From Thecamonas trahens ATCC 50062 (lineage: Eukaryota > Apusozoa > Apusomonadida > Apusomonadidae), in NCBI RefSeq assembly GCF_000142905.1, contig NW_013657678.1, positions 399,381 through 463,380 on the forward strand: a DNA stretch of 64,000 bases. Direction: 5' to 3'. Below are positions 31,438-40,653 of this stretch, piece by piece; position 1 is the stretch's first letter, and the number at the start of each line of letters is the position of its first letter. The translations under genes were made by a program, and so were the position numbers. The notes under the pieces are model-generated. The model searched no databases, was not told the DNA's origin, and saw only the letters and a program-made list of their open reading frames with translations.

Positions 31438-31885
31438 GCCCTCCACCTCAGAGCGGGGGTGGGGGAGGGGAGGTGGGGGAGGGGAGGTGGGGGTGGGGGG
31501 GGGGGGTGGGGGTGGGGGAGAGGGGCGAGAGCGAAGAGGGTGAACGAGGAGAGCGCGATAAGGGGACTATGGGTGGCGACGAGAAGGGTGGGTGGGTGGG
31601 TGGGTGGGCGGTGGGGGGAAGATACAGAGACAGAGAGAGTTGCCCCCCCCCCCCCCCCCCTTTCTTCGTCGTCACCCTCTCGTCCAAAACACGGCTCAGC
31701 AAGCAACCAGCACGCGTGTGCCCCACCATTTGGGCAAAGTCCAGCCCGAATGATGAACGGTGGGCGATGAGCGGCACCCGGAGCTGCCCTCCCCTCCTCC
31801 CTCCCCTCCCCCCTCCCTCCCCCCTCCCCCACCCCCACCTCTCGGCCCCCTCCACGCCTCTCTCTACATCACCTTCCTCCCTGCG
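31438..31885. promoter_or_regulatory. Divergent promoter with mirrored G and C runs
   Basis: A 448-bp region between two divergent start codons. A G-rich block with a G12 run (31440-31510) adjoins the minus-strand gene. A C18 run (31643-31660) faces the plus-strand gene, followed by a C/T-rich stretch (31790-31860). Each gene therefore has its pyrimidine tract on its own sense strand. A GGGT repeat occurs at 31587-31612. No coding sequence is convincing. Confidence 0.5.
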
Positions 31886-33831
31886 ATGCTTGGACGACGC
31901 GTGCTACAGAGTGCCCGGCCACTGGCCAAGCCTTCAATGGCTGCTCTTGCCCGTGCATATGCCAAGCCAGTTGCTTCTGCGGGAAAGGGGTACGTTTGTC
32001 ATGCCCATACCCGTCGTCGGTGGCCGAGTCGTGAGCCGCGCGAGTCACCAAAAAATGGCCACCAGCCAGAGAGCCGACCACTGTGACGGGGGCGGAAGGA
32101 AGGAGAGGGAGGAGGGGCATGCCGGAGGCTAGCCCGCCGAGGGTGACTCACAGAGTAGATGGCGGGTGTGGTGTGCTGGGTGAGAATAGCTCGGGGAAGT
32201 CTTCTGGTTCTTCTGCCGCCGCAAAGGGCGCTGCGCCCGAAGCCGCCAAGCCGCCGCCGCCGCCGTCGGGCTCAGCGGCCTCGGGCCCTTCGGCCGCCAC
32301 GTACATGCTCGTGGTGGGGTTGAGTGGCCTGGCCGGTGCCTCAGGCTGGGTCTGGTCCAAGGCCCACGGTGATGACGCCTTCAACGACCGGCTCCACCGC
32401 GAGTGGCCGACCATCGGCGCAATCCTCGGCGCCTCAAACGGCGCTGCCGCTGACGCTGCCCTGACCAAGCCGCTGTCGACCCCGCTCCCGCCGCCCTTTG
32501 TGGCACCGGAAGCCTCTGCTGCAATTGGCAGCGATCAGCCGGCGGGTACCTCACCCTCTGCTCCCACCGACGCTGCTGCTTCCGCGCCCGCCGCCGATGC
32601 TGCCGCCGACGCCCACAAGCGCAAGGCCACCCGCATTGCGCATCAGTTTGACCCGCCGGCCAAGCACGCCGGAAAGGCGAGCAAGAAGAAGGCAAGCAAG
32701 AGCCACGGCAGCGCCACGGCTTACGACGGGCGGCTAGAGACGCTGCTGGCCACGCCCGACGACGCGCTCTCGCTCGAGGACCGTCTCCACAAGCAGGCCG
32801 AGATCATCCGCCGCGAGAAGGAGCAGATTGCTGCCCTACAGACCGTCATCGAGCAGCAGGCGCTAGCCCAGGAGGAGCGAATCCGCGAGCGGGTTGATGA
32901 CGCCATTCGCCGCAAGGAGGACATTGACGCCAAGGCCTTTGACGAGGTTGTTCGCCTCCAGGAGCAGAAGCACGCTCTTGAGCTCGAGGAGGAGCGTGCC
33001 CGCCTCGCCACCATCCACAAGCTCACTCTCGAGCAGAAGGAGGAGAAGCTGCGCGAGCTCGCGCAGCAAAAGGCGCACCTGGCGGCAGAGAAGGCTGCCC
33101 AGGACGCTCGGCTGCAGGAGCTCACCGCGGCGTGGGAAGAGGAGCTTGCCGAGCAGCGCGTCCTGCTCGAAAAGTCGTACGGCCGCGAGCGCGAAGACCG
33201 TCTCGCCAAGATTGCCACCATCGAGCACAAGCTGACCAACGTCGAGAAGGCCGCCAGCGCCCTCGCCCAGTTCAAGTCGTTCTCCGCCCTCGTCCACACT
33301 CTCTCGGCAGACACCTTTGGCCTCACCAAGGTCCTTCTCGAGTCGCAGCCGTTTGACGACGCCCTCGACCAGCTCCGCCGGACCGCCCTCAACGGCGGCG
33401 AGTCGGTCATTGTCCTCGCCATCGACGCCATCCCGCCCGCTCTCGCTCGCGAGGGCATCCCCACCTACAAGCACCTCTGCGACCGTTTCGAGGAGGTCCG
33501 CAAGCGCGTCCGCCGCGTTGGCCTTGTTCCCTTCAACGGCGGACTCGGCGCTCACATGCTCTCCTACCTCCACGCAACCCTCACCTTCCCCAAGGAGGGC
33601 CGCGTCGCCGGCGACGACGTTGACGCCGTCCTTGCCCGCGCCCACGCCTGCCTCTTTGCCGAGGACCTGCCCGGCGCCGTCGCGGAGCTCGAGTCACTGC
33701 CGTCCGCAGAGTGGCCTGCCCGCCTCGTCGCTTCCTGGATCGCTGAGGCCCGCGACCGTCTCCTCGCCGAGCAGTCGCTTCAGGTGGTCCAGTCCGAAGT
33801 TGCCGCCATGGCTGCCTCGCTCACAGAATGA
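31886..33831 (+). CDS. MIC60: MIC60/mitofilin, MICOS subunit (one intron)
   Basis: Inner-membrane organiser of mitochondrial cristae junctions. Exon 1 (31886-31989) encodes an Arg-rich presequence (MLGRRVLQSARPLAKPSMAA) ending in phase 2. Exon 2 is proposed from 32190 to 33831, giving 581 residues with GKG-SGKSSGSSAAA at the join. An Ala/Pro-rich linker is followed by a single TM helix (YMLVVGLSGLAGASGWVW), a lumenal Ala-rich segment and a long charged coiled coil (about 32750-33250). The C-terminal mitofilin domain includes AIDAIPPALAREGIPT, LCDRFEEVRKRVRRVGLVPF, NGGLGAHMLSYLHATLTFP and a terminal helix pair. This domain pattern is diagnostic. Convergent with the next gene, 64 bp apart. Confidence 0.9.
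31990..32189 (+). other. Intron in MIC60 with two in-frame acceptors
   Basis: Donor GTACGT at 31990. A branch-like TGACTCAC lies at about 32144-32151. The preferred acceptor is AATAG, ending at 32189. A second one, CACAG ending at 32153, is in the same phase and would add 12 residues, but it lies only 3 nt from the putative branch adenosine. Confidence 0.65.
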
Positions 33832-33895
33832 ACTTGTCTGTCTACCAATGTCAGAGTCTTTACCCCTGCACGTCGGCTTCCCCGCGCGTGGCTAG

Positions 33896-35461
33896 CTAGC
33901 TCTCGTCCCATGCAACTGCCCGGATGCGCCCGCCCTCGGGTGAGCCGTCATCAAACGCCACGCTCACAACATATCGCTGGAGCGTCACTTGCTCCGATGC
34001 AATCATCCGGTCATACGGGTCCACCACGTAGCTCGCCGGCTTTTTCCAGTTGTACTTGACTCGCTTGGAGCTCTGCGCGTAGACCTTGGCCACCAATGGT
34101 GTCTCCAGCTCGAGCACTTCGCCGACCGCCGGCCCGAGCGAGAGGTGGACAAAGGCAAAAAGCATCTTGCGCTCGCCTTTGCTGCTCAACTCGTCGAGTC
34201 CAAGCTCTGCGTCGAGTGCCGGCGGCCAGTCGGCATGGACGCGGAGGTACCGCCCATCCGGCGACGGCTCGCTCTTGACAATCGGTAGCGGCGCGCCCGA
34301 GTGCGCTACCGGCGACGTCGAGATGTACACAGCAAGCACGTCCGAGACAAACACCGCGTCGGAGCCCATGCCTCGCTCTGCAATGTGAAGTACAAGCTGC
34401 CGCGGCCATCCGCGGCGCAGCACTAGATGCTTGCCCGATGCCTTGGTCTTCCACGCTACCCGCTCGTACCTGGGCGGCACCGCTCGCGTCATCTCGTGCA
34501 CCGTCGCCTTGAACGCCACAAACATGTGCACATCGTTTGGTCGCAGCGCTGAACTCGCTCCAGGCTCGTTCGGCAACTCTGCTGCAAGCACCACGTCGGG
34601 CGTGACTCCCACAACTCGGGTATGTGGCGTCGTCACGTACGCACCGGTCCGATTAGACCATCGCGTTGCCTCAGCCTCAAAGCCTCCAGGTGTGCCCACG
34701 CCACCAGGCGCCCCATCCGAGCCCTGTCCGCCACTGGGTGACGACGATTGTGCACGTAATGCAGCCATCCGCATGCTGGTCTCGACCAGAGCCTCGGCAT
34801 CACCACCGGGCGACTGCGACCGCGGGCGTTGCCCGCCTCGTTCCGTCTCGACTCGCCACATACCCGGCGAGCTCGGAACTGCGGCGATCGGTGACGCTGG
34901 CGCCATTTGAGGTGCTTGCCGCACAGGCGCCATCGCTGGCTCGATCAGAGGCTCCGACTCGGGCTCGGGCTCGACTGACGAGCGCGCTGCGGCCGCAGCA
35001 GCCTCGCGCGCCGCCCGCCGTGCCGCCATCACTGCCGCCACCCGCGTCTGCGAGCCACTCGCATCCGCCAGCGCCACCGGCGGCGGTGAAAGAGCGACCG
35101 TTCCAGGCCCGACTGGCCGGCCAATGCACATTGCCGCCTCTGGAGGTGGGACAGAGGCCGTCACGGCCGGCGGCGCCTCTTCCCGCACCGTGCCACGTTC
35201 CGCGCCGGCGCGGAGGGCGGGAGGCGGAAGCGAGCTTGCTGGTCGGGAGCGGAACTCTGTACCGCCACGACCAACACTCCGTGCAGGAGGTAGCGCCGAC
35301 GAGGCGCGGGCGTACTCACGGAGCGAGAGGTTCCACAACTCGCGCTGTTGCTCATGCCGGGCGCGCCGGGCACGGATGCGGGCCTCCAGGCTCTCCAGTT
35401 CAGCAGAGAGCGCCCGCTGCGGGCTCGACGAACCATGGACCCGCGCTTCCAGGGACGACAT
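33896..35461 (-). CDS. Coiled-coil protein of unknown function
   Basis: A 521-residue product from MSSLEARVHGSSS (35461). The frame is open further upstream, but that extension overlaps the neighbouring transporter gene and is low-complexity, so it is not used. Residues 1-60 form a charged coiled coil (ALSAELESLEARIRARRARH). Residues 60-300 are Ser/Pro/Ala-rich and likely disordered. Residues 300-521 form a compact, probably beta-rich domain: LRPNDVHMFVAFKATVHEM, RYERVAWKTKASGKHLVLRR, DAVFVSDVLAVYISTSPV, MLFAFVHLSLGPAVGEVLEL and YVVSVAFDDGSPEGGRIRAV. The family is not recognised. An upstream exon cannot be excluded. Confidence 0.72.
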   Translation of the reverse strand: MSSLEARVHGSSSPQRALSAELESLEARIRARRARHEQQRELWNLSLREYARASSALPPARSVGRGGTEFRSRPASSLPPPALRAGAERGTVREEAPPAVTASVPPPEAAMCIGRPVGPGTVALSPPPVALADASGSQTRVAAVMAARRAAREAAAAAARSSVEPEPESEPLIEPAMAPVRQAPQMAPASPIAAVPSSPGMWRVETERGGQRPRSQSPGGDAEALVETSMRMAALRAQSSSPSGGQGSDGAPGGVGTPGGFEAEATRWSNRTGAYVTTPHTRVVGVTPDVVLAAELPNEPGASSALRPNDVHMFVAFKATVHEMTRAVPPRYERVAWKTKASGKHLVLRRGWPRQLVLHIAERGMGSDAVFVSDVLAVYISTSPVAHSGAPLPIVKSEPSPDGRYLRVHADWPPALDAELGLDELSSKGERKMLFAFVHLSLGPAVGEVLELETPLVAKVYAQSSKRVKYNWKKPASYVVDPYDRMIASEQVTLQRYVVSVAFDDGSPEGGRIRAVAWDES

Positions 35462-35690
35462 GACCTCGTGTAGCTCACTCTCTATCCTCTTTGGAGAAGA
35501 GTGGTCGTGGCTGTGACTGTGACTGTGACAAAGGCAATGATGCCGACAGCGAGATGCCGGACGTTTGCAGCTCAACGGACTATGCGCTCGAGCGGCCGGC
35601 CGTGACCAAGACGACCGGCTCGGCGTCATCATTGCCCGATGACTCGTGTGTACTAACTCCGCAGAGGCACTGAAGGCTTTGGAAGAGGGA

Positions 35691-37085
35691 CTACTCTTCG
35701 CTTGATGGCAACTGCATGTCGTTGGCTGCAGACGGTGAGAGTGAGGCGCGGAGGAGAGCAAGCTCAATGTCGTCGGAAAAGTCCGAGGTTGACGAGAGGT
35801 TCTCCACAAGGCGGATGTAGGTGGCCGGGACGTCAGGCAGCGGTCCGGGCGGGCTCTGGCGGAGCTTGATCCAGGTCTTGGCGGTGATAGAGCACATAAT
35901 GATAATGGCGCCGACGATGGACCACGGGAGCGGGCGGTCGTGGAGGATGATGATCTGCCAGATAAAGGCAAAGACGACATCGAGCAGTCGGATGACCGAG
36001 GCCGTGCCGGCAGCAGTGCTCTGGACGCCCAGATTGATGAGTGACTGGCCGGTAAAGCCGCAAATGCCAATGCCAATAGAGCCGAGCCACTCGCTGGCAC
36101 CATGCGGTGCGCGCAGCTCGCCTTGGCCAAGCGCGATGAGCGGCGGGACGATCACGCCCACAACGGCCATGTAAAAGGTGAGGATCTGGTAGTTGGCCGA
36201 CTTGCCCACAATCCGGATACACACGTACGAGCCGGCCGAGCACCACGCGCCAAAGAGCGCCAGGCCGATCGCAAGCCACCGCTGGCCAGAGGTGACCGAC
36301 GCATCGCTCGCCGCGCCCGACGACGAGCCAAAGATGGCTACCGGCTGGGCCACACACACCACGCCGACCATGGCCACCAGCGAGATGGCCAGGTCGAGCG
36401 CCGTAAACCGCTCGCCTAGCACAATCCGCGCCGCCACGCCGGCAAAGACCGCTGACGAGAAGAACAGCGCCTGCGAGTCACCCAGAGGAAGGTATTGCAT
36501 GGCAAAGTAGATGGCCGAAACGCCCGAGATGCCAAAGACGCCGCGCATGACCAGCACGATCTTGCGCTTGAGTGGCCACTCGGCCTTGTACGGCGAAATG
36601 GCATGGTACCACAGATAGAAAATCGCCAGAACGAGTTGCACCATTGCCCGAATGAACACTAGGTTAAACGACGAGAGCGACGAGCCCACGACCTTGACCA
36701 ACAGCGACATGACCGAGAAGACAAAGGCCGAGAGCGCCACCAGAGTGATGCCCACCACGTGCCGCCAGCGATCCGGCAGCAGTGCCGTCATCCAGTCGTC
36801 ATCCCCACCGGTTCCACCGCTCTCGCCCTCCATCTCTGTCAGGCGGCTTGGTCTCACTCTTGTCATCGAATTGCTTCTGCTCGATGGCAATGTCGCCATC
36901 GCCTTCCCGTCGCCGTCAGACGATCCGCTGCGGGTGCAGCTCCAAAGAGTGCCGCCGCTCACGCTGTCCTCGTTGTCGCCGCAGTCCACCTCCGACTCGC
37001 GCTCTCCCTGGCTCACGTTCACGTCTCGGCTAGGCTCGACTTCGAAGCCTTCTGGAAGTAGCACACGCTCTGGTGGTCGGCCCAT
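35691..37085 (-). CDS. Drug/metabolite-superfamily (EamA, SLC35G-like) transporter
   Basis: A 464-residue polytopic protein starting at MGRPPERVLLPEG (37085). About 120 hydrophilic N-terminal residues precede ten hydrophobic helices in two EamA halves. Half 1 includes VVGITLVALSAFVFSVMSLL, FNLVFIRAMVQLVLAIFYLW, GISGVSAIYFAMQYLPLGDS and AISLVAMVGVVCVAQPVAIF. Half 2 includes WLAIGLALFGAWCSAGSYVC, YQILTFYMAVVGVIVPPLIA, GSIGIGICGFTGQSLINLGV and VFAFIWQIIILHDRPLPWSI. The 'YF(A)MQYLPLGDSQAL' and 'ERF' signatures fit SLC35G/acyl-malonyl-type DMT carriers. The substrate is unknown. A same-strand neighbour starts 230 bp beyond its stop, and another ends 152 bp before its start. Confidence 0.88.
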   Translation of the reverse strand: MGRPPERVLLPEGFEVEPSRDVNVSQGERESEVDCGDNEDSVSGGTLWSCTRSGSSDGDGKAMATLPSSRSNSMTRVRPSRLTEMEGESGGTGGDDDWMTALLPDRWRHVVGITLVALSAFVFSVMSLLVKVVGSSLSSFNLVFIRAMVQLVLAIFYLWYHAISPYKAEWPLKRKIVLVMRGVFGISGVSAIYFAMQYLPLGDSQALFFSSAVFAGVAARIVLGERFTALDLAISLVAMVGVVCVAQPVAIFGSSSGAASDASVTSGQRWLAIGLALFGAWCSAGSYVCIRIVGKSANYQILTFYMAVVGVIVPPLIALGQGELRAPHGASEWLGSIGIGICGFTGQSLINLGVQSTAAGTASVIRLLDVVFAFIWQIIILHDRPLPWSIVGAIIIMCSITAKTWIKLRQSPPGPLPDVPATYIRLVENLSSTSDFSDDIELALLRASLSPSAANDMQLPSSEE

Positions 37086-37236
37086 GTTGCCTTTCCTGCG
37101 TGTCGCTTCCGGTCGCTGTCTCGGTGACGTGTTACCCCGCTCACCGGCAAATGGAGTAATGACCAAATGCGCTACGCGGTGCGACAAAAGGCTGACAAGG
37201 TGCGGACTCGAGAGTAGCAACTGTTTCCACGGCTTG

Positions 37237-39816
37237 TTACTCTGATCCTCGCCTCGATTGGCCGCGAGAAAACAGGCCCATCGGGGTTGTGTCTGGTGGG
37301 GCAATTGGGAGTAGACCGGTTGATGGCGAGCAGGCGAGCTCGTCCGAGAGCTCGGTCTCTGACTCGGCCGACCCAATGACGCGGCCTGAGTCGTCCGACG
37401 CCCGGCGCGACTGGCCGCGCGAGAAGAGGCCGATGTCGGCGGGATCTGATGAGCCTGGCGCAAGTCCGCCTGGGTTACTTCTGTTTCCGACGTGGTCCAG
37501 CGAGCTCGACGAGGCCGAAATGAGCGTGAGGGTGTCCTGCCGCGAGAACGGCAGCTGCGCCGCAGGGTCCGGCGGCGGGACCACAATGCTGAGCGACTCG
37601 TGCGCTGATGACTCGCTGCACTCGAGCATGTCATCCGAGACGCCCGTAGAAATGTCGGGCAGCGTCGGAGTGCGGGAAAAGATTGCGCTAGCAGGCGCGG
37701 TGGACATGAGTCGGGCGTTGTCGTCGGGCGGCGCGTGGAGGATGGGCGACGAGCCCGAGGCCGCGACCGAGCTCGGTCCCGACGGCGCAAGCGAGTTTTG
37801 TGAGCGCGAGCTGTTGACCTTGGATCCCGAATTTGAGGAAATAATGCCATGCGACGAGCGACTCGAGTCGATGCTTGATGATGAGGCCGACGATGACGAG
37901 CGTGCCGAGCGGGCCGAGAGAGGCGAGCCCGGTGAGCGCGACACGGTCCGCGAATGTGAGCCCGGGATGGTCATGCCGTCGTTGCGGACTGGCGAGAGAC
38001 CACCTGCGAACGATGACCTTGACGCAGTCTCCATGATCGACATGCGACGACGTGCGCGGATGGCGGGCTTGTGGGTGAAGTCAATGGAGCGGTTCTTGGC
38101 TGGCGAGGAGGGTAGCGACGACACGCCACTGACATCGGCAGCCGAGCCGCGCCGGCCGGTTGCCAGCGCAGCGAGCTGGCTCGAGAGCTGCTTGGCAAAG
38201 TCTTCGTCGGAAAAAATGACCGAGTGGTCATAGCCGGACCGCGAGATGGCGGTGGTACTTGCCATCTCATGCGACCCGGACGTCCGGCGGCGGAGCGTTC
38301 GCGGCGGCGGTGAGTCGCCGTGAGGAATACGCTGCCACAGCTGGTGTGGTTCCGACCCGGATCGCTGGCTGTCGTTGAGCTGCCCGCGATGGCGCCGCGG
38401 TGAGCGCGAGACTCCTGTCGGGTTGCGCTCGCAGCGTTCGAGGACTTCAAAGGCCACATGCGGCGAGCCGACAATGTCCAACACGGCCTGAAAGACTGCG
38501 CGGCGAGTGAGACTATGCCCGAGCCGTCCGCCCTGCCCGAGAGAGACCGACGGCGAGCGCTGGCGCACCGACGTTGGTGCGGGAGGCAACGAGCCGTGAA
38601 TTGGTGTGCCCGGCAGAGATGGCGGTGGAATCGGCGTGATGAGCCCGCGGTCGTCGACAGATGAGCCCGAACGCGAGATTACCAGGGCGGCGGCGGTGCC
38701 CGGTCGCAAAGGCGAGGTGAGCGTAAAGATGCTGCACCACATAAGGGCTACTGCAGTGAGCGGAAGCAAGGCAAACCAAACCGCGGTGGCAATAGCGATT
38801 GAGACGACGCCAAGCGCCGGGTGCCAGCCACCAGCCCACTGGTGGACCGAGGCGATGGTGAAGCACGCCTCCAGTGTAAGACCGAGATGGAGCGAGGGAA
38901 TAAAGACAGTGTTCAGCATGGTGCTCCAAAACTCTGACGCCCGGGCCTCCAGCTCACTCATTGCCACAAACGCCAGGCGGCAGATGACGGCAGTGGCGAT
39001 GGCGAGGCCGGTATGCAGCGGAAGAATCCAATACCATGAGGTGACAGGATCCCACTCGCCACGGGCGGCGACAAAGAGCCAGGCCAACAGGCCTAGTCCT
39101 GTAAAAGCAAGGTAGACCGACGGCCCGGCGCGGGCAAAGACTTGCAGTGCCAGCCAGCGCGGGACCGTCATCAGCGGATGGATCTGCACCGCGGCGTCGC
39201 GGACGTCTGGCCGCCGCGCAAGCGCCCGGTAGACTCTGAGCAAACACGCGTTCTGCCACTGTTTGCTGCCCGTAGAGCCTGCTACCACCCGCCACAGCGG
39301 CGGAAGCGGCGGCAGCGCATCAGGCGGGAGCGGGAGCTCGGTCTCCCGGCCGGCAAGCGGTGGCGGGAGGGCCAGGACGGCGTCAAACGGTTCCAGAAAG
39401 GCTCTCGCGAGTACAATTGCCATGACTCCGCTTGCGCCGGCCGCCATCAAAGCCGCCAGCGCGATTGCAAGACCGGCAATGATGATCAGATACGCTAGCT
39501 CGGCAACGGTGGCAACGCCAGCCGCATCCGGGAGCGGGCGAAAGATGGCGAGGGTGAGCGCAAGGAACAGAGCAGCAAGAGCGAGCGGGAGAGCGGCAGA
39601 CGCAGCGCGAATGAGCAGCGGGTTTGCCAGCAGTCTCGCCAGTGGATGAGGCGCAGCAGCCTTTGCCTGCGGCCAGAGACGGAGCAGAGCAGCAGCCAGT
39701 GTCGCCGTTGCCGCCACCACCACCCCACACACCAGCAAGGTCTGCGAGTGCCTGGCGCCATAGCTGAGGGCAAGCACCTCGCATGGCCAAGGTTCGCCCA
39801 ACCGAGTGGATGACAT
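37237..39816 (-). CDS. Seven-helix membrane protein with long phospho-motif tail
   Basis: An 859-residue product from MSSTRLGEPWPCEV (39816). Seven hydrophobic segments occupy residues 20-430: LLVCGVVVAATATLAAALLR, ASAALPLALAALFLALTLAI, LIIIAGLAIALAALMAAGAS, YLAFTGLGLLAWLFVAA, WILPLHTGLAIATAVICRLA, NTVFIPSLHLGLTLEACF and VVSIAIATAVWFALLPLTAV. The count suggests a receptor-like topology, but no GPCR family signature (DRY, NPxxY) was seen. The roughly 430-residue tail is Ser-rich with multiple RRxS-type sites (SRRHRG, RARRRMSIME) and two copies of GLFSRGQSRR followed by A/G-S near the end, one of them at the C-terminus. The family is not recognised. Confidence 0.75.
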   Translation of the reverse strand: MSSTRLGEPWPCEVLALSYGARHSQTLLVCGVVVAATATLAAALLRLWPQAKAAAPHPLARLLANPLLIRAASAALPLALAALFLALTLAIFRPLPDAAGVATVAELAYLIIIAGLAIALAALMAAGASGVMAIVLARAFLEPFDAVLALPPPLAGRETELPLPPDALPPLPPLWRVVAGSTGSKQWQNACLLRVYRALARRPDVRDAAVQIHPLMTVPRWLALQVFARAGPSVYLAFTGLGLLAWLFVAARGEWDPVTSWYWILPLHTGLAIATAVICRLAFVAMSELEARASEFWSTMLNTVFIPSLHLGLTLEACFTIASVHQWAGGWHPALGVVSIAIATAVWFALLPLTAVALMWCSIFTLTSPLRPGTAAALVISRSGSSVDDRGLITPIPPPSLPGTPIHGSLPPAPTSVRQRSPSVSLGQGGRLGHSLTRRAVFQAVLDIVGSPHVAFEVLERCERNPTGVSRSPRRHRGQLNDSQRSGSEPHQLWQRIPHGDSPPPRTLRRRTSGSHEMASTTAISRSGYDHSVIFSDEDFAKQLSSQLAALATGRRGSAADVSGVSSLPSSPAKNRSIDFTHKPAIRARRRMSIMETASRSSFAGGLSPVRNDGMTIPGSHSRTVSRSPGSPLSARSARSSSSASSSSIDSSRSSHGIISSNSGSKVNSSRSQNSLAPSGPSSVAASGSSPILHAPPDDNARLMSTAPASAIFSRTPTLPDISTGVSDDMLECSESSAHESLSIVVPPPDPAAQLPFSRQDTLTLISASSSSLDHVGNRSNPGGLAPGSSDPADIGLFSRGQSRRASDDSGRVIGSAESETELSDELACSPSTGLLPIAPPDTTPMGLFSRGQSRRGSE

Positions 39817-40253
39817 GCCCAGGGCACAGAAAGGGGGGGAGGAGGTGGGCAGAGAGAGAGAGAGTTGGTTGGTCGTTGGTTGCTCGGTGTTGGTCCTGTC
39901 AGCCTCGTTACCCGGTGGAGTCTTGCCTGCCACACCTCGCCAACGGAACGTGCCGGCAGAAGGGGTGAACGGGCGAACGGGCGAACGGGCGACCTATGGT
40001 GGTCATGGTGATGATGATCGGGCGGGTGGGTAACGGAGGGAATGATGCTATCGGGTGCTATGAGGGTTGAGGGTGGCAGTGAGAGGGGGTGTTTTTGTTG
40101 TGCCAGTAGTTGTTGCGGATGAGGTGGGGCGTGAGGCGGCGGGCGGGGTGGGGGGGGGGGGGGGGGGGGGGGGGAGCTTAGCGGCGAGCTTGGGGGTCTG
40201 GGCACTCGTCTCCGTGCGGGATAGTTATCACAGACATATCTGCATAGACAGGC
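39817..40253. promoter_or_regulatory. Upstream region with G25 run
   Basis: A 437-bp region. It contains a GAGAGAGA tract (about 39848-39864), three copies of an 8-bp GGGCGAAC unit (about 39968-39991) and a G run of about 25 (40150-40174), which is C on the sense strand of the 7-TM gene. No coding sequence is convincing. Confidence 0.4.
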
Positions 40254-40616
40254 ATGAACGAAGTGGCTCTCATTCATGGCTTGCCTGATGTGGTACTGAT
40301 GGGCTGGAATGGGCTAGTCCGGGCTGTCACCCTCGGGCGGTGGCGGCCACTGACAGTGGCTTGGGCGGGGGTGGCTGTCATGGCGGCAGGAGTGGTGGGT
40401 GCGGCGTTGTCGGTGGCGAGGCGGATGGTGATGATGGAGCGTGTCGCGGGAAGTCATAGGCTTGTAGCGGAAGGGTCGATGCAATCGTCGCGGGCTTTGG
40501 CGGCAGAGATCATGGCTGGGTGGCGGCTGCCGGTGCCACTCCGGGCCGTGGTGCGGAGCGTGGCCATCGGCCTGGTCATGGTGTGGCGTGTGGCTGGCGG
40601 GCGAACGCGGAGCTGA
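40254..40616 (+). CDS. Possible small membrane protein (weak)
   Basis: A 120-residue frame from ATG 40254. A single good hydrophobic segment (TVAWAGVAVMAAGVVGAALS, about residue 34) and a second weaker one near the end would give a one- or two-helix protein. No family is recognised, and an antisense frame of similar length overlaps it, so it may be chance. It fills an otherwise empty 837-bp space between two minus-strand genes. Confidence 0.3.
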   Translation: MNEVALIHGLPDVVLMGWNGLVRAVTLGRWRPLTVAWAGVAVMAAGVVGAALSVARRMVMMERVAGSHRLVAEGSMQSSRALAAEIMAGWRLPVPLRAVVRSVAIGLVMVWRVAGGRTRS

Positions 40617-40653
40617 GTGCAGGTGGGCATGGGGATGGCGTTCATGTTGATGG

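Noticed and set aside
35462-36130. Upstream extension of the coiled-coil gene to 744 residues
   Set aside because: The extension is Ser/Arg-rich shadow sequence overlapping the transporter gene on the same strand in another frame.
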